DNA of 23,114 nucleotides from a bacterium (GTDB taxonomy: Bacteria; JAMOTN01). The notes beneath the pieces were generated by a model. That model worked only from the letters and a program-made list of their open reading frames with translations. It did not search any database and was not told where the DNA came from. Every line of letters begins with the position of its first letter. The stretch's first letter is position 1. The position numbers and the translations under genes were made by a program. Below are positions 1 through 7,354 of the stretch, piece by piece. Location: positions 1 to 23,114 of the forward strand of contig JAMOTN010000065.1 in NCBI GenBank assembly GCA_027062325.1, given 5' to 3'.

Positions 1-2
1 GA

Positions 3-194
3 TTGGGGCAGAAGGTGTTTATGAATACGTCAGCAGTAGTTTTGCAACATTTGTTTCATGGTTTCTTGATAGGAGCTACAGTCGTTGCTTTTGTTGTATT
101 TATCTGGGATTTAATTCTTGTATCTTCAATGGTTAAGAGGGTTATTGAAATAGCCAATAAGGATGAGTTGAAAGTAGCTGGTGGAGAGGAATAG
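3..194 (+). CDS. Small single-TM membrane protein (possibly 5' partial)
   Basis: The frame is open from the window edge, so this may be the C-terminal end of a longer protein. An ATG at 21-23 with GAAGGTG a few bases upstream could also be a genuine start, giving a 57-residue protein. From that ATG the sequence has a short polar N-terminus, one hydrophobic segment (about residues 10-34) and a short charged tail ending in Gly-Gly-Glu-Glu. No family is recognised. It runs convergently into the minus-strand gene that ends only 3 bases away. No hairpin with a T-tract separates them. Confidence 0.5.
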   Translation: MGQKVFMNTSAVVLQHLFHGFLIGATVVAFVVFIWDLILVSSMVKRVIEIANKDELKVAGGEE

Positions 195-197
195 AGC

Positions 198-554
198 CTA
201 AGATAACTTGATTACAGGTAGCATGCTTAGGATGATAAAATGGGAAATAGAAAACCATACGATGTTGAATAGTGAAAATAGCAGTGTGTTTATGGGGTTG
301 TATGTTAGAGGAAGAAGAGGTAAACCTACAAGTAAGAATGTGTAGAAGAGGAAAGGAGAGCCAGTTATTGAGGCGGCAAAAGGTGTGCTAAGAATGATAA
401 GAACGGGTAAAAAGTTGTCGAGATTTGATGTTTTGTACATAGTAGAGACGGACAAAGCAATTGGAAACAGTGTGGCCATCCAAAAAAGAGCCATATAGGT
501 ATTCAGCAATGATAGGTATATCAAAGCACTTAGTATAAACAGTATAAATATCAT
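198..554 (-). CDS. Hypothetical polytopic membrane protein
   Basis: This is an extremely hydrophobic protein of 118 residues with about four or five predicted membrane segments and almost no charged residues. Function is not recognised. The ATG at 554-552 is preferred over the GTG at 563 because AAGGTG sits 6 bases upstream of the ATG. It lies downstream of the minus-strand lipoprotein gene (about 25 bases between stop and this start), so the two are probably cotranscribed as an envelope-associated pair. The amino acid bias (Leu, Ile, Ser, Thr, Pro; few Val or Gly) reflects the strand composition and need not indicate foreign origin. Confidence 0.6.
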   Translation of the reverse strand: MIFILFILSALIYLSLLNTYMALFWMATLFPIALSVSTMYKTSNLDNFLPVLIILSTPFAASITGSPFLFYTFLLVGLPLLPLTYNPINTLLFSLFNIVWFSISHFIILSMLPVIKLS

Positions 555-578
555 ATCGCACACCTTGCCTTGTTAAAT

Positions 579-1217
579 TTACAATCCAAGGCTTCTTAAA
601 GTGGATGCAATTTTTAGAACAACAGGATTTGCTGGTTCAAGAGATAGTGCTTGAGAAAGCTTTGTACTGGCTGCTACTCTATCTCCTGAGAGAAAACTTA
701 TGAGCGCTTGGTAAGCGTAAAGTTCTCCAGCAGTTATTGCCAGTATATCTGATGAGTATAGAGTGACGTCATTGATGTCTGGGGATAATCTCCCGTCTGC
801 AAGGTTTACGAATGATTTGAGGACTTTTAACTCTGGTAGAGTTTCGGATTTTGTCGCATGTTTTTCCGCTTTTGCTAACCATGTCTTTACCTGCTCATCA
901 TCTGGATTTACACCAGGAATTCTAAGAAGATTTGATACAACTCCAATGCTACATCTCTCTTTTTCGATATCAGTCCTGGCAATTTCGTAAGCGCTTGCGA
1001 ATTTAGTGGCAGCTGCTGAGTAGTTTCCACTTTCAAGATAACTTCTTGCTTCATTAAATGCTGCGGCATACTCTGGAGTTTCTCCATTTGGTATAGATGG
1101 ATCTTCTGGATTTAGCTCCGTAATGGATTTTGAAGGTGATATGCAGCTTATGGTGAATAGGAGCATTATTGCAAGGACTATTACAACGAATGTTTCAAAT
1201 CTGAACTCAATCTTCAT
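579..1217 (-). CDS. TPR-like lipoprotein
   Basis: This 212-residue protein has a positively charged start, a hydrophobic stretch (about residues 10-24) and a lipobox-like Thr-Ile-Ser-Cys with Cys25, so it is predicted to be exported and lipid-anchored. The mature part is helical and Ala-rich. Segments such as the one around residues 50-80 (EARSYLESGNYSAAATKF) and the C-terminal 30 residues have the spacing of tetratricopeptide helices (small residues plus Leu/Tyr, and LSLEPANP between helices). TPR lipoproteins usually scaffold envelope complexes; the partner here is unknown. The ATG at 1217 has a strong Shine-Dalgarno (GGAGGAGA) directly upstream. It is divergent from feoA across a 77-base gap and is followed by a membrane-protein gene on the same strand. 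Confidence 0.75.
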   Translation of the reverse strand: MKIEFRFETFVVIVLAIMLLFTISCISPSKSITELNPEDPSIPNGETPEYAAAFNEARSYLESGNYSAAATKFASAYEIARTDIEKERCSIGVVSNLLRIPGVNPDDEQVKTWLAKAEKHATKSETLPELKVLKSFVNLADGRLSPDINDVTLYSSDILAITAGELYAYQALISFLSGDRVAASTKLSQALSLEPANPVVLKIASTLRSLGL

Positions 1218-1294
1218 TCTCCTCCCTCCCGTTCCTAAAATAGCTTTTCGGAAATAGATAGGATAAAATTAAGTGAAAGGAGGATGATAAGGCT

Positions 1295-1576
1295 ATGAGG
1301 AGTAAAATGGATAGGCTGAATAAACTTGGGGGATATAGCTTATTGGATGTTAGAGAGGGAGAGTGTGTGGAAGTTATAGGTTTTAACGCTGGACCGAATG
1401 CTAGACTGCGCCTGGAGAATATGGGAATAGGTGTTGGAGTTAGGCTTAAGGTGGTGAAAATTGGACCAGTTTTAGGACCTGTTTTGATAGAGAATTTGCA
1501 TGATGGCAACAAATTTGCTTTGGGAAGGAGATTGGCTGAAAAAGTTGTGGTGAGGTTGTGTGAAAAGGAGGCATAA
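1295..1576 (+). CDS. feoA: FeoA-domain protein (ferrous iron transport accessory)
   Basis: At 93 residues this is a single FeoA (SH3-like) domain. It has the typical opening Ser-Leu-Leu-Asp-Val, the central RLENMGI segment, a GPVLGPVLIE strand region and a closing LGRRLAEKVVV strand. In characterised systems FeoA is a small cytosolic partner of the FeoB ferrous iron permease. GAAAGGAGG lies 11 bases before the ATG at 1295. An alternative ATG at 1307 has GAGGAG five bases upstream, so four N-terminal residues are uncertain. No feoB is in the window; the next gene overlaps the 3' end and encodes a RecR-like protein. feoA opens a run of ten co-directional genes. Only a lone -10-like TAAAAT (1264-1269) was seen in the divergent gap. 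Confidence 0.85.
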   Translation: MRSKMDRLNKLGGYSLLDVREGECVEVIGFNAGPNARLRLENMGIGVGVRLKVVKIGPVLGPVLIENLHDGNKFALGRRLAEKVVVRLCEKEA

Positions 1577-2159
1577 GGAATTATTGAGTCTTGCTTATAG
1601 GGTTGCAGCCACCACTACTCTTGGTTACAAGACGAGCTTAAGGTTCTGTTATGATTTGGTGGGAAATGAACCGGCCATTCAAACACTTGAAACGTTAGTT
1701 GATTTTTTAAGGGAATTTAAACGCTGTGAGGTTTGTGGATGCTATAATCGTGGAAATAGATGCTCTTATTGTGATATAGAGAGTGAAGTAGTAGCTGTTT
1801 TGAAGGATCAGCTCATGGTTGATTTGATAGTTGAAGTTTTTACATTTAGGCCTTTTTTGGTTGATGAGGAAAGGTTTGCTGATCCTGAGTATTTATATTC
1901 TATGGTTAGTTCCTTAAAGAGAGTTGTGCAAAATGCGGGGATTAAGGAGGTTTTCTTAGGATTTGCAAATTCATCGGAAGATCAATTGGTGGCAGAGTAT
2001 ATATTGAGTTTTCTAGAGAGGGAAGGTTTAAAGATTAAAGTTACGGTTCCAGCTTTTTTGGGAAAAAATAAGGATTTTTATATTTTGGATCCTGAAATTT
2101 TGAGAGATATGGTTGTTTACAGAAAGAAATTGGGTGGTGTTGAAACTGATGGGATATAA
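1560..2159 (+). CDS. Degenerate RecR-like protein (zinc finger plus decayed Toprim)
   Basis: This 199-residue protein matches RecR in length and order of parts. Residues 15-34 resemble the RecR helix-hairpin-helix region. Cys56-x2-Cys59 and Cys68-x2-Cys71 match the RecR zinc finger in spacing. The C-terminal third (EVFLGFANSSEDQLVAEYI, then DPEILRDMVVYRKK) aligns with the end of the Toprim domain. The central Toprim signatures are lost: the usual Val-Val-Glu is Val-Leu-Lys, and the Tyr-His-Val-Leu-Gly-Gly/Ser-Pro-Leu segment is not recognisable. RecR works with RecO/RecF in loading RecA at gaps; whether this copy does so is unknown. The listed GTG start overlaps feoA by 17 bases, but AAAAGGAGG (1563-1571) lies inside it, so a TTG at 1584 is a serious alternative. 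The gene overlaps the STAS gene downstream. Confidence 0.7.
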   Translation: MKRRHKELLSLAYRVAATTTLGYKTSLRFCYDLVGNEPAIQTLETLVDFLREFKRCEVCGCYNRGNRCSYCDIESEVVAVLKDQLMVDLIVEVFTFRPFLVDEERFADPEYLYSMVSSLKRVVQNAGIKEVFLGFANSSEDQLVAEYILSFLEREGLKIKVTVPAFLGKNKDFYILDPEILRDMVVYRKKLGGVETDGI

Positions 2160-2460
2160 TGGCGTAGTTAACGGTAAATTTAAATTAGATGGTCGTTTAG
2201 ATGCCTATGAGGTTATGAAAATGGAGGAAGAGTTAAAAAAAGATGTGGAGAAGTTATTGAAGGGAAAAGACGGAAAAAATGTGGAATTAGATTTGACAGG
2301 TGTGACGTATGCTTCAAGTGCTTTTTTACGAGTGTTGTTGTGGATAAGAAAGAGAGTGGCTGCTCTTGGTGGAGGGAAAGTTGTTCTCGTAGGAGTTGGA
2401 AAAGAGTTAGAGAAGATACTTGATATATCTGGATTTAAACCATACTTTGAGTTGAAATAA
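2149..2460 (+). CDS. STAS-domain protein (anti-sigma antagonist-like)
   Basis: The 103-residue product is a lone STAS domain. It has an N-terminal strand and the Gly-Arg-Leu-Asp turn, a helix, the strand VELDLTGVTYASSAFL (residues 46-60), a helix and a Gly-rich final strand region with GFKPYFEL at the end. The Ser-Ser at 56-57 sits where SpoIIAA/RsbV-type proteins carry their regulatory phosphoserine, although the usual preceding Asp is Ala here. Such proteins normally relieve an anti-sigma factor kinase; no partner kinase lies in this window. The ATG at 2149 is preferred over the earlier TTG at 2113 because the domain begins there; GGTGG lies upstream. It overlaps the RecR-like gene by 11 bases, suggesting translational coupling. 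Confidence 0.75.
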   Translation: MGYNGVVNGKFKLDGRLDAYEVMKMEEELKKDVEKLLKGKDGKNVELDLTGVTYASSAFLRVLLWIRKRVAALGGGKVVLVGVGKELEKILDISGFKPYFELK

Positions 2461-2464
2461 CAGC

Positions 2465-3103
2465 ATGGTGATGAGGATGGATTTGAGAGTTGCAAAATTC
2501 AAGCTTTTAAGCTATCCGAATTTAAAAAAGAAGAGAAAATTTTACGAAGGAAAAGTTAAGGTTTGGTTGGAAGAGAATTTCCGTTGGAAGAAGAAGGTGT
2601 TTTTTTATTGTTTAAGTGCTGGATTTATTTTACTTGTGATGCTTTTTTTGATTTGGGGAATATTCAAGAGTTCGATTTATGCAAAATTAAATGAAATAGG
2701 AATACACAGCACTAAATTGAAAGGGAAATTCGTTATAAAATTTGAAGGCAAGGTTGTGCCTACTTTAAGGTTTGGTTCATATGTAAGTGGAGATTTCAAT
2801 CTTATCTCTTCTAAGTATAGTCTATATGTTGATGGGGAGATACTGTACGTGTATTACAATACTTTTGGTTTAGTTAATGGTGTTGCGACTATTAAAGTTA
2901 AGAGTGATAGTTTTCCTGTAACAGTGTTTTTGTATCCTGAAGGAAGGGCTCTCCTTGGAAAGGGGAAGTTTGTTTTGAAAGTGGACGGCTTAAGGGTGAA
3001 AGTTGAATGTCTTGAAGGAACGGGCTTGCTTACATTTGGTAAAAATAAGTATAGGCTTGTGAATGGAGCTAAGCTGAATTTCTACAATGGTAAGTTGATA
3101 TAG
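2465..3103 (+). CDS. Membrane-anchored protein with extracytoplasmic beta-rich domain
   Basis: I do not recognise the family. The 212-residue product has a basic cytoplasmic N-terminus of about 43 residues, one strong membrane segment (about residues 45-67) and a C-terminal domain of about 145 residues. That domain alternates short hydrophobic strands with Gly and Lys turns, like a small beta-sandwich facing the periplasm. The last 50 residues vaguely recall FecR-type repeats, but not enough to assign. The start is uncertain among closely spaced in-frame ATGs at 2465, 2471 and 2477; GATGAGG lies just before the last. It sits 4 bases after the STAS gene and 11 before pdxJ, so it is part of the same operon. 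Confidence 0.65.
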   Translation: MVMRMDLRVAKFKLLSYPNLKKKRKFYEGKVKVWLEENFRWKKKVFFYCLSAGFILLVMLFLIWGIFKSSIYAKLNEIGIHSTKLKGKFVIKFEGKVVPTLRFGSYVSGDFNLISSKYSLYVDGEILYVYYNTFGLVNGVATIKVKSDSFPVTVFLYPEGRALLGKGKFVLKVDGLRVKVECLEGTGLLTFGKNKYRLVNGAKLNFYNGKLI

Positions 3104-3114
3104 GGGGTGAGAAA

Positions 3115-3972
3115 ATGGATTACGGTTACATAAGACTCGGTGTCAATGTGGATCATGTAGCAACGCTCCGGCAGGCGCGTCTTACAAATTATCCGGATCC
3201 GGTTGAGGCTGCTATGATTGCTCTCGATGCAGGGGCGGATTTGATAACTGTTCATTTGAGGGAGGATAGACGTCACATTCAAGATGATGATGTATATGTT
3301 ATGAGAAGACTTGTACCATATTTGAATTTAGAAATGTCGGTTAATGAAGATATAGTCAAGATTGCAGAGGGTATTGTTCCAGACTGTTGTACTCTTGTTC
3401 CAGAGAGAAGAGAAGAGTTGACAACTGAAGGAGGACTAGATGTTGTTGGAAATTTTGAAAGAATTAAGGAAGTTATAGATCGTTTATTTACTGCAGGTGT
3501 GAAAAAAGTGTCGCTCTTTATAGAAGCGGATAAAAAACAGATTGGAGCTTCTCAAGAGGCGGGGGCTACGGCAGTAGAGCTCCACACGGGGCGTTATGCG
3601 GATACTCGTGGTAAAGAGCAAGAAAAAGAGTTAGAGCGTATAAAAGAGGCAGCGTACTTTGCAGCAGAGCTTGGCTTGGAAGTTGCGGCAGGACACGGGC
3701 TTAATTACGAGAATGTGGTTCCAATTGCTAAAATTTATGAAATAGAGGAGTTAAACATTGGTCACAGTATAGTGGCTGCTGCTGTTATTGAGGGAATGGC
3801 AAGTGCTGTTTGGAGAATGAAATCTATAATGCTTGCTTCAAGAGGTGGAGAGGATGTGTGGAATTATTGGGTACGTGGGGAAAAGATCAGTGGTTCCAGT
3901 GATTTTAGAGGGGTTATATCGCCTAGAGTACCGGGGTTACGATTCAGCTGGGATAGCGGTGGTATCGAATGA
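3115..3972 (+). CDS. pdxJ: Pyridoxine 5'-phosphate synthase PdxJ with C-terminal extension
   Basis: PdxJ condenses 3-amino-2-oxopropyl phosphate with deoxyxylulose 5-phosphate to make pyridoxine 5'-phosphate, in the DXP-dependent vitamin B6 pathway. Family signatures are clear: LGVNVDHVATLRQAR near the start, ITVHLREDRRHIQDDD, LEMSV, CTLVPERREELTTEGG, an ELHTGRYAD segment, AAGHGLNY and ELNIGHSIV. GGGGTGAG lies just upstream of the ATG. The conserved family end (MKSIMLASRG, compare E. coli MKRLMLEARG) is reached at about residue 244, but no stop follows there. The frame continues 41 residues to 3972, reading through the first 119 bases of glmS in another frame. The tail is unrelated to known PdxJ sequence as far as I can tell. 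A single base change (GGA to TGA at 3847) would restore a normal end. Confidence 0.95.
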   Translation: MDYGYIRLGVNVDHVATLRQARLTNYPDPVEAAMIALDAGADLITVHLREDRRHIQDDDVYVMRRLVPYLNLEMSVNEDIVKIAEGIVPDCCTLVPERREELTTEGGLDVVGNFERIKEVIDRLFTAGVKKVSLFIEADKKQIGASQEAGATAVELHTGRYADTRGKEQEKELERIKEAAYFAAELGLEVAAGHGLNYENVVPIAKIYEIEELNIGHSIVAAAVIEGMASAVWRMKSIMLASRGGEDVWNYWVRGEKISGSSDFRGVISPRVPGLRFSWDSGGIE

Positions 3973-5680
3973 TGGAAAACTTTATTTGAAGAAGGTTAAG
4001 GGAAAAGTTCGAGATTTAGAGCGCGCTATAGACTTTGGTGAAATAAAGGGAGCTGGAATTGGACATACAAGATGGGCAACGCATGGAAAGCCCACAGTTA
4101 CCAATGCGCATCCTCATACTGACTGTACTGAAAGTATAGTGTTAGTTCACAATGGAATAATAGAAAATTATGAGGAGCTGCGTGAAGAACTTGCTTCTAA
4201 AGGCCATGTCTTCAAGTCTGATACCGATACAGAGGTCATAGTTCATCTGATAGAGGATTTTTTGAAAGAGGGACTTGAAAAATTTGAAGCGGTAGTTGCC
4301 GCAATGCGTAAAGTTGATGGTGCTTACGCAGTTGGAGTCATATTCAAGGATGAGCCAAATGCGATATACGCTGCACGTCGGGGAAGTCCTTTGATAATTG
4401 GTGTTGGGGAAGCTGAAAACTTCATAGCTTCTGATATACCAGCTGTGTTGAACTATACTAGACGGGTTGTTGTTTTGAATGACTTTGAGATTGCAAAAAT
4501 TACTCCTGATGAAGTTGTTGTGAAGAGCATATTTGGTGATTTTGTGAATTACAAAGTTTTGGAGATACAGTGGTCAGCTCAGATGGCGGAAAAGGGTGGA
4601 TATCCTCACTACATGTTGAAGGAAATTCACGAGCAGCCCAGCGCCATAATGGATACAATGCGTGGACGTATAAAAGATGGAGAGGTTTTTCTGCCTGAAC
4701 TTGATGAATTGCTTGGTGAAGAGCTGCCATCACGCATATATATTGTGGCTTGTGGAACAAGTTACCATGCAGGATTAGTAGGTAAATACGCTATAGAAAA
4801 ACTTGCCAAGATTCCGGTTGAAGTTGACATAGCTAGTGAATTTCGTTATCGCGATGTGGTTTGGGATGATAGGGGAATGGCTTTGTTGATATCTCAGTCT
4901 GGAGAGACTGCTGATACATTGGCTGCAATGCATATGATTCAACGTGCTGGATTGAAGACAGTGGCAGTTGTGAACGTTTTAGGGAGCACTATGAGTCGTG
5001 ATGCAGACGTTGCACTTTATACGAGAGCGGGTCCTGAAATAAGCGTTGCCTCTACGAAAGCTTTTACCAGTCAGTTAACAGTGCTTTATCTATTTGCCTT
5101 GTGGTTGGCGGCAAAGAGTGATCCAAGGGGTACAGAGGTTTTGAAGAATATATTATCAGGATTAGCGTTTGTTCCCCAACTTGTAGATACAGTGTTAACA
5201 GCTGAGGAAAAGATTGCCTTTATGGCAGAAAAGTTCGCCTCTTTTTCCCACTTTATGTATCTGGGACGTGGTATAAATTGGCCTGTTGCTATGGAAGGAG
5301 CTTTGAAGCTTAAAGAAATCTCTTACATACACGCTGAAGCTTATCCAGCGGGTGAGATGAAGCACGGACCGATTGCTCTTGTAGATGATAAGATGCCTGT
5401 TTTTGCCATAGCTACGAAATCACGCGTTTATGAGAAGATGATCAACAACATAGAAGAAGTGCTTTCTCGCGAGGGAAGATTGATTGCTTTAATAAGTCAG
5501 GATGATAGGCGTCTTATGAATAAGGTTCAGGATGTCATAGTTATGCCAGAAGTTGCAGAAATTTTTTCACCTGTTGTCAACGTTGTTGCATTGCAGCTTT
5601 TTGCTTACTACTGTGCAATTGAGAGGGGACTTGATCCAGATAGACCAAGAAATTTGGCAAAGAGTGTTACTGTTGAATAA
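3854..5680 (+). CDS. glmS: Glutamine-fructose-6-phosphate aminotransferase (isomerizing) GlmS
   Basis: GlmS makes glucosamine 6-phosphate from fructose 6-phosphate and glutamine, the first step to UDP-GlcNAc for peptidoglycan and surface glycans. The product is 608 residues, normal for the family. Starting at the ATG at 3854 leaves Cys as the second residue, the N-terminal amidotransferase nucleophile after Met removal; GAGGTGG lies 5 bases upstream. The N-terminal class II glutaminase half shows LYRLEYRGYDSAG and GHTRWATHGKPT. The isomerase half has two SIS domains with CGTSYHAG, SQSGETADT, STKAFTSQ, AYPAGEMKHGP and the C-terminal RPRNLAKSVTVE. It begins inside the 3' end of pdxJ. No glmS ribozyme is possible in the usual position because the upstream DNA is coding. 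Confidence 0.97.
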   Translation: MCGIIGYVGKRSVVPVILEGLYRLEYRGYDSAGIAVVSNDGKLYLKKVKGKVRDLERAIDFGEIKGAGIGHTRWATHGKPTVTNAHPHTDCTESIVLVHNGIIENYEELREELASKGHVFKSDTDTEVIVHLIEDFLKEGLEKFEAVVAAMRKVDGAYAVGVIFKDEPNAIYAARRGSPLIIGVGEAENFIASDIPAVLNYTRRVVVLNDFEIAKITPDEVVVKSIFGDFVNYKVLEIQWSAQMAEKGGYPHYMLKEIHEQPSAIMDTMRGRIKDGEVFLPELDELLGEELPSRIYIVACGTSYHAGLVGKYAIEKLAKIPVEVDIASEFRYRDVVWDDRGMALLISQSGETADTLAAMHMIQRAGLKTVAVVNVLGSTMSRDADVALYTRAGPEISVASTKAFTSQLTVLYLFALWLAAKSDPRGTEVLKNILSGLAFVPQLVDTVLTAEEKIAFMAEKFASFSHFMYLGRGINWPVAMEGALKLKEISYIHAEAYPAGEMKHGPIALVDDKMPVFAIATKSRVYEKMINNIEEVLSREGRLIALISQDDRRLMNKVQDVIVMPEVAEIFSPVVNVVALQLFAYYCAIERGLDPDRPRNLAKSVTVE

Positions 5681-5714
5681 GAAAATGTGTTGAATTGTCA
5701 GTGAGGAGTTGCTT

Positions 5715-6968
5715 ATGGTGGAGGCGAAGGTTACACCAGATTTGAAGCCTGAGTTGAAGCTTAGGTTAAAACTCTATCCTAAGATACGCTTTTTTGTTGA
5801 TTTATTGGAAAAAAGTGGGGCAGAGTTGCAGGAAGAGATAAGAAGAGATCCCAGTTTTTTTTCGGGAATAGAATTTGTATCAAGTGGAGGCGAGCCTGAG
5901 AATTGGGAGAGGATTTCTCAGGAGAGTGAGAATTTACGTGCCAAGTTATTTGAACAGTATTCAATGATGGAAGATGATCCTATCAAGCTAAAAATTGCGG
6001 AGTTTCTTATATATTCGGCAGATGAAAAGGGATTTTTACCTATCAGTGTAGAAGAGGTTTCGAAATATTTGGATGTGAATCCTGAGCTTGTTGAGAAGGT
6101 TCGTCAAGAGATTGCCCTTCTTGATCCACCGGGGGTTTGCGCTCTGAATTGGCGGGAGATGCTGAAGTTTCAAGCAATTGCGAAAGAAGCGCCGTCTGAG
6201 GTTTTGACGTTCATAGAAAATGTAGAATTGGCGCTTGAGAAGCCTGAGGAGTTTTCAAAAAAATTTGGAATTCCGCTTGAAAAGATAGAAGAGATAAAAG
6301 AATACGTTGCAAATAATATGACTCCGTACGTTATGTTGGAACCTGCAAGTAATGAACTCAAAACGACAAGAATAGACATGGAATTTAAAAAAGATCCTCA
6401 TAAGGGGTGGCAGGTGGAGCTGCACAATGTACCAAACATAACAATATCCAATGCTTATCTATCACTTGTTGACGATCCTGCTGTTTCTGAAGAACAAAAG
6501 AGATATATCCGTAATCAAATAAAGAAAGCTAGAATGATAATAGATGCTATAAAGAGGAAATATGAGCTTTTAAAAAAGGTTGGTGAGTACATAGTTGTTC
6601 GCCAAAAAAAGTTTTTAGAGGGTGAAGGAGAGCTTGAGCCACTTACAATGACGGAGATTGCGCGGGCTTTCGAAGTTGAGCCCTCAACAATTTCTCGACT
6701 TGTTAAAAATAAGTTGGTTAAAACCCCACGTGGAATAATGAATTTGCGTGATTTTTTTGTATATGGTGTGAAAGGTGTAAGTCAGAAAGAGATTGAGAAG
6801 AGAATTCGTGAAATTGTTGACAATGAGGACAAGTCTAATCCTCTTTCGGATTCTGAAATTGCTAAGATTTTAAAAGAGGAGGGGATTAGGATATCGAGAA
6901 GAACCGTAGCAAAGTATCGTCGAAAGTTAAGAATTCCCCCGTATACACAGCGAAAAGCAGAGGCTTGA
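5715..6968 (+). CDS. rpoN: RNA polymerase sigma-54 factor RpoN
   Basis: This is sigma-54 (417 residues), which directs RNA polymerase to -24/-12 promoters and needs AAA+ enhancer-binding proteins to open them. The C-terminal RpoN box (about residues 394-403, SRRTVAKYRR) and the preceding HTH-like region (LTMTEIARAFEVEPSTISR, then VKTPRGIMNL) are clear. So is the core-binding region with DPPGVCALNWREML. Region I is recognisable (ELKLRLKLYPKIRFFVDLLE, then ELQEEIRRDP) but almost lacks the glutamines typical of it. The ATG at 5715 is chosen because GAGGAG lies 6-7 bases upstream; the TTG at 5709 abuts that site. It follows glmS by 34 bases and ends in a TTGA overlap with tsaE. A likely target promoter lies upstream of dnaK in this window. 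Confidence 0.95.
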   Translation: MVEAKVTPDLKPELKLRLKLYPKIRFFVDLLEKSGAELQEEIRRDPSFFSGIEFVSSGGEPENWERISQESENLRAKLFEQYSMMEDDPIKLKIAEFLIYSADEKGFLPISVEEVSKYLDVNPELVEKVRQEIALLDPPGVCALNWREMLKFQAIAKEAPSEVLTFIENVELALEKPEEFSKKFGIPLEKIEEIKEYVANNMTPYVMLEPASNELKTTRIDMEFKKDPHKGWQVELHNVPNITISNAYLSLVDDPAVSEEQKRYIRNQIKKARMIIDAIKRKYELLKKVGEYIVVRQKKFLEGEGELEPLTMTEIARAFEVEPSTISRLVKNKLVKTPRGIMNLRDFFVYGVKGVSQKEIEKRIREIVDNEDKSNPLSDSEIAKILKEEGIRISRRTVAKYRRKLRIPPYTQRKAEA

Positions 6969-7354
6969 AGGATACAGAAGAGATTGCTGCTGCAATACTT
7001 GATATATTTAGGGGATTAAAAACGGGTGATGATAACGGTCCTTTTTTAGTGGGATTGGTAGGAGAATTAGGAAGTGGTAAAACGGAGTTAGTGCGCTGTT
7101 TTGTTAGAATTTTAGGAGAGAGAGAAGAGCTAGTACGTAGTGTTTCTTTTTTGGGGAGCACTTCATACGGCAGGATTTTACACTGTGATTTTTATCGAGT
7201 TGGAGATGTTCAAGTGATGGAGGATAATTGGGAGTGGGTGTTTATAGAATGGCCAGAGGCTGATTTGGCAGTTGATGCGGTTGTAAACATAGAGTTAGAG
7301 GAAGATGAGGTAGCAGAGGATGGCTTTGCCCGCATAGTTAAAGTTTTTGTGTGA
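6965..7354 (+). CDS. tsaE: tRNA t6A37 biosynthesis ATPase TsaE
   Basis: TsaE is the small P-loop ATPase that works with TsaB and TsaD to attach threonylcarbamoyl to A37 of ANN-decoding tRNAs. The 129-residue product carries a Walker A at residues 33-40 (GELGSGKT), the HCDFYR segment (compare HxDxYR) and the conserved Ile-Glu-Trp-Pro-Glu. The usual Ser-Pro-Thr-Phe switch is degenerate (SVSFLGSTSYG), and the stretch between HCDFYR and IEWPE is shorter than usual. The TTG start overlaps the rpoN stop as TTGA and its own stop overlaps tsaB as GTGA. Adjacency to tsaB supports the assignment. Confidence 0.88.
   Translation: MKDTEEIAAAILDIFRGLKTGDDNGPFLVGLVGELGSGKTELVRCFVRILGEREELVRSVSFLGSTSYGRILHCDFYRVGDVQVMEDNWEWVFIEWPEADLAVDAVVNIELEEDEVAEDGFARIVKVFV

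Noticed and set aside
197-231. Inverted repeat CCTAAG ... CTTAGG between convergent genes
   Set aside because: Six-base arms with a 23-base loop and no T-tract; too weak to call a bidirectional terminator.
1504-1518. Sigma-54-like TGGCA-N6-TTGC inside feoA
   Set aside because: GG-N10-GC spacing is right, but it lies in the conserved coding part of FeoA and lacks the full TGGCACG; likely coincidence.
3672-3686. Sigma-54-like TGGC-N7-TTGC inside pdxJ
   Set aside because: Lies in conserved pdxJ coding sequence well before glmS and matches only the core; not reported as a promoter.
3600-3860. Possible glmS ribozyme
   Set aside because: The DNA upstream of glmS is entirely pdxJ coding sequence, and I see no room for or sign of the ribozyme core.
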